14,757 nt of DNA, from contig JBOGWU010000122.1 in assembly GCA_050693935.1 (NCBI GenBank), positions 1 to 14,757 of the forward strand, in the 5' to 3' direction. The notes beneath the pieces are model-generated. The model had not been told where the DNA came from and did no database searches. It saw nothing but the letters and a program-made list of their open reading frames with translations. This DNA is from WHSV01 sp050693935. GTDB taxonomy: Bacteria > Actinomycetota > CADDZG01 > WHSQ01. Positions 13,775 to 14,757 of this stretch are shown here, piece after piece; the stretch's first letter is position 1, and every line of letters starts with the position of its first letter. The position numbers and the translations under genes were made by a program.

Positions 13775-13860
13775 ATCTGCCGCATGAGCCCGTGCAAACG
13801 GCGTCACCCACAGGGCCTCATGCTCGGTGGTTTTGAACTACGCGTTTCGAGGAGGAGACG

Positions 13861-13932
13861 ATGAACGCGTGCGAGTGGTTGCCTGAGGCAACCCTTTACA
13901 CACCAAGTCATCGAGCAGCTTTACGTCATTAG
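13861..13932 (+). CDS. Possible small ORF, 23 residues
   Basis: ATG at 13861 follows GAGGAGGAG with good spacing and is read for 23 residues to TAG. The sequence resembles no family I know. It contains the perfect hairpin GGTTGCC-TGA-GGCAACC. It is divergent from the RTX gene, about 100 bases away. A leader peptide or chance ORF are both possible, and length alone gives little support. Confidence 0.2.
   Translation: MNACEWLPEATLYTPSHRAALRH
13877..13893. repeat. Perfect inverted repeat (7-base arms, 3-base loop)
   Basis: GGTTGCC-TGA-GGCAACC is an exact stem-loop. On + it is followed by CTTTACA, too few Ts for a convincing intrinsic terminator. It could be a protein-binding site or an RNA hairpin inside the small ORF. 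Confidence 0.5.
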
Positions 13933-14056
13933 CAATTTCTTAGACAAGAGCAGGACGTCGTGCAGCGCGATGGTTCAATCCACAAGACCTGATGATGTTG
14001 CGCTGCGAGGGATCCGTGAGAGCAGCGCTGATAAAACGAAACCTCAAGTCCTACGG

Positions 14057-14084
14057 CGCCTCGATGCCGACGCCTCGATGCCGA
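14057..14084. repeat. 14-base perfect tandem duplication
   Basis: CGCCTCGATGCCGA occurs twice in direct succession. A 14-base period is not a multiple of three, so it would break any reading frame, which agrees with the non-coding look of the interval. It probably records a replication slip. Confidence 0.7.
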
Positions 14085-14220
14085 GATGAAAGAGCTCGAT
14101 CACGCGCTCTATTTCGTGGTGGTGACTCGCTGCCTGAAGCGACATCTAGCGAATGTCATCTGGCTGATGACGACTCGAGCACGCGTCGAGGCCGTTGCTG
14201 ACCGTCAGAGTCCGTACTCG

Positions 14221-14341
14221 TTAGGGCTCGACTCTGCGGTAGATGAGGTCGAAGTCGGTCGTGTGCTTGGGTGCTGTCGTCGGCAATCTCCCAGCGTCCG
14301 GTGATCGTGCCTCCGTCGTCGCTGAAGGTCGCCGTGTAGCG
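14221..14341 (-). pseudogene. Frameshifted C-terminal remnant of a small unidentified protein (DUF1579-like end)
   Basis: On the minus strand one frame reads RYTATFSDDGGTITGRWEIADD (from 14341), and a neighbouring frame then gives DFDLIYRRVEP and a TAA at 14221-14223. Joined by one frameshift around 14262-14276, they resemble the end of small actinobacterial proteins with a FSDDGxTIxGRWE ... DFDLxYxR pattern, which I associate tentatively with DUF1579-like proteins. No start or N-terminal part is recognisable upstream. Either decay or assembly indels could explain it. Confidence 0.35.
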
Positions 14342-14506
14342 ACTCCGTCGACTCGGATGCGCCCCTCGCCGGCTGGCCGGTACGGCTACCAGGAGATGTT
14401 CGCGTGCCGGCGTAGGCGTCCTCGCGCTCGCACGACGACGAGCCGTCCCAGTGGCCCGTTCACCGCGCTCGTCTCCGGCACTTCGTCGACCTCGATGACG
14501 GTGTCG

Positions 14507-14757
14507 TCAAGCCGATGGCCAGGTTGTCGAGTCATACCTGATGATCGGCAGCACGAGTCTCGACGGGTGGTCGGCGTCGTGCAAGACGCGGTTAGTAGCA
14601 GGCCGGTACGCCTCGGGCGGTTCGTCGGCGATTGTGCCGCCGGTGTTGCTGTTGCGGCTAAAGCGGGGCCAGTTGCTGCTGGAGACTTCGAGGCGGATCC
14701 GGTGGCCGGGCTGGAAGAGGTTGGCGGTCGCCCACAGGTCAACGGTGACCTCGTATA
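14507..14757 (-). CDS. X-Pro dipeptidyl-peptidase / CocE-NonD family hydrolase, C-terminal end (5' end outside window)
   Basis: 82 residues are visible up to TGA at 14509-14507; the frame is open to the right edge and has no start inside the window. The segment YEVTVDLWATANLF, followed by PGHRIRLEVSSSNWPRF, then RPATNRVLHDADHPSRLVLPII, is the typical end of the beta-sandwich C-terminal domain of the S15/CocE hydrolases (usually 550-650 residues). These are alpha/beta hydrolases cleaving esters, amides or X-Pro dipeptides; the catalytic Ser-His-Asp part lies outside. About 15 residues follow the usual LPII-type end. The length shown is only the last seventh of the protein. Confidence 0.82.
   Translation of the reverse strand, partial: YEVTVDLWATANLFQPGHRIRLEVSSSNWPRFSRNSNTGGTIADEPPEAYRPATNRVLHDADHPSRLVLPIIRYDSTTWPSA

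Larger units (their letters stand above)
13764..14506. other. Gene-poor interval upstream of the RTX pair
   Basis: About 740 bases without a convincing intact gene. It holds a 23-codon ORF with a ribosome site, a GGTTGCC/GGCAACC hairpin, a 14-base tandem duplication and frameshifted coding remnants nearer the right end. The middle is less GC-rich than the flanks and reads as stops and short frames on both strands. It looks like decayed or recombined sequence between the RTX genes and the CocE-type gene. Confidence 0.6.

Noticed and set aside
12838..13836. Long plus-strand open frame of 332 residues over the RTX gene, and similar frames at 11723-12442 and 12313-12910
   Set aside because: They are Pro/Ser/Arg-rich antisense reflections of the Gly/Asp repeats. 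The minus-strand frames have signal peptides, a ribosome site and a known motif.
14386..14742. 118-codon minus-strand frame at the right edge
   Set aside because: Low-complexity Pro/Ser/Thr sequence; the neighbouring frame on the same strand encodes the conserved end of a CocE/S15 hydrolase.

Overview
The window is GC-rich chromosomal DNA, most likely from an environmental actinomycete (Actinomycetota). Pointers are a DUF222/13E12-type HNH protein, several GTG/TTG starts, tightly overlapping operons, and two exported calcium-binding RTX-type proteins of a kind common in environmental actinobacteria. Species or class cannot be read from the sequence. No rRNA, tRNA, CRISPR array or intact insertion sequence was seen.

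Layout. (1) 1-554: C-terminal half of a luciferase-like (LLM) flavin oxidoreductase on +, convergent with a DUF222-HNH protein (634-1746, -). (2) 1849-4613: a divergent pair of units. On - is an enolase-superfamily enzyme closely resembling D-tartrate dehydratase (TTG start at 3021). On + are a DJ-1/PfpI protein and a beta-hydroxyacid dehydrogenase joined by an ATGA overlap. (3) 8081 down to 4622 on -: a four-gene acyl-CoA unit, acyl-CoA dehydrogenase, MaoC-like hydratase, type III CoA-transferase, and a cysteine-free carboxymuconolactone decarboxylase-like protein. This is a plausible route for activating, desaturating and hydrating an organic acid of unknown identity. (4) 11600 down to 8219 on -: a compact metal operon of four overlapping or abutting genes, a DtxR-family regulator, a Tat-exported two-domain multicopper oxidase, a ZIP transporter with an extra N-terminal extracellular domain, and a cupredoxin lipoprotein. 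It has a good candidate leaderless promoter and a TTAGT palindrome upstream. (5) 13763 down to 11749 on -: two tandem paralogous Sec-exported RTX-type proteins. (6) 13764-14506: a gene-poor stretch with a small ORF, a hairpin, a 14-bp tandem duplication and frameshifted coding remnants. (7) 14507-14757: C-terminal end of an X-Pro dipeptidyl-peptidase/CocE-type hydrolase on -, cut by the window edge.

The strongest candidate for an under-described system is the DtxR-oxidase-ZIP-cupredoxin operon. Its overlaps predict coordinated synthesis of a metal sensor, a surface metal oxidase, a permease and a copper protein. The regulator appears to lack two residues of the DtxR primary metal site, and the oxidase has Leu where a type 1 copper site usually has axial Met. 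A second point of interest is the catabolic neighbourhood of a tartrate-dehydratase-like enzyme beside a CoA-thioester operon whose substrate is not identified.
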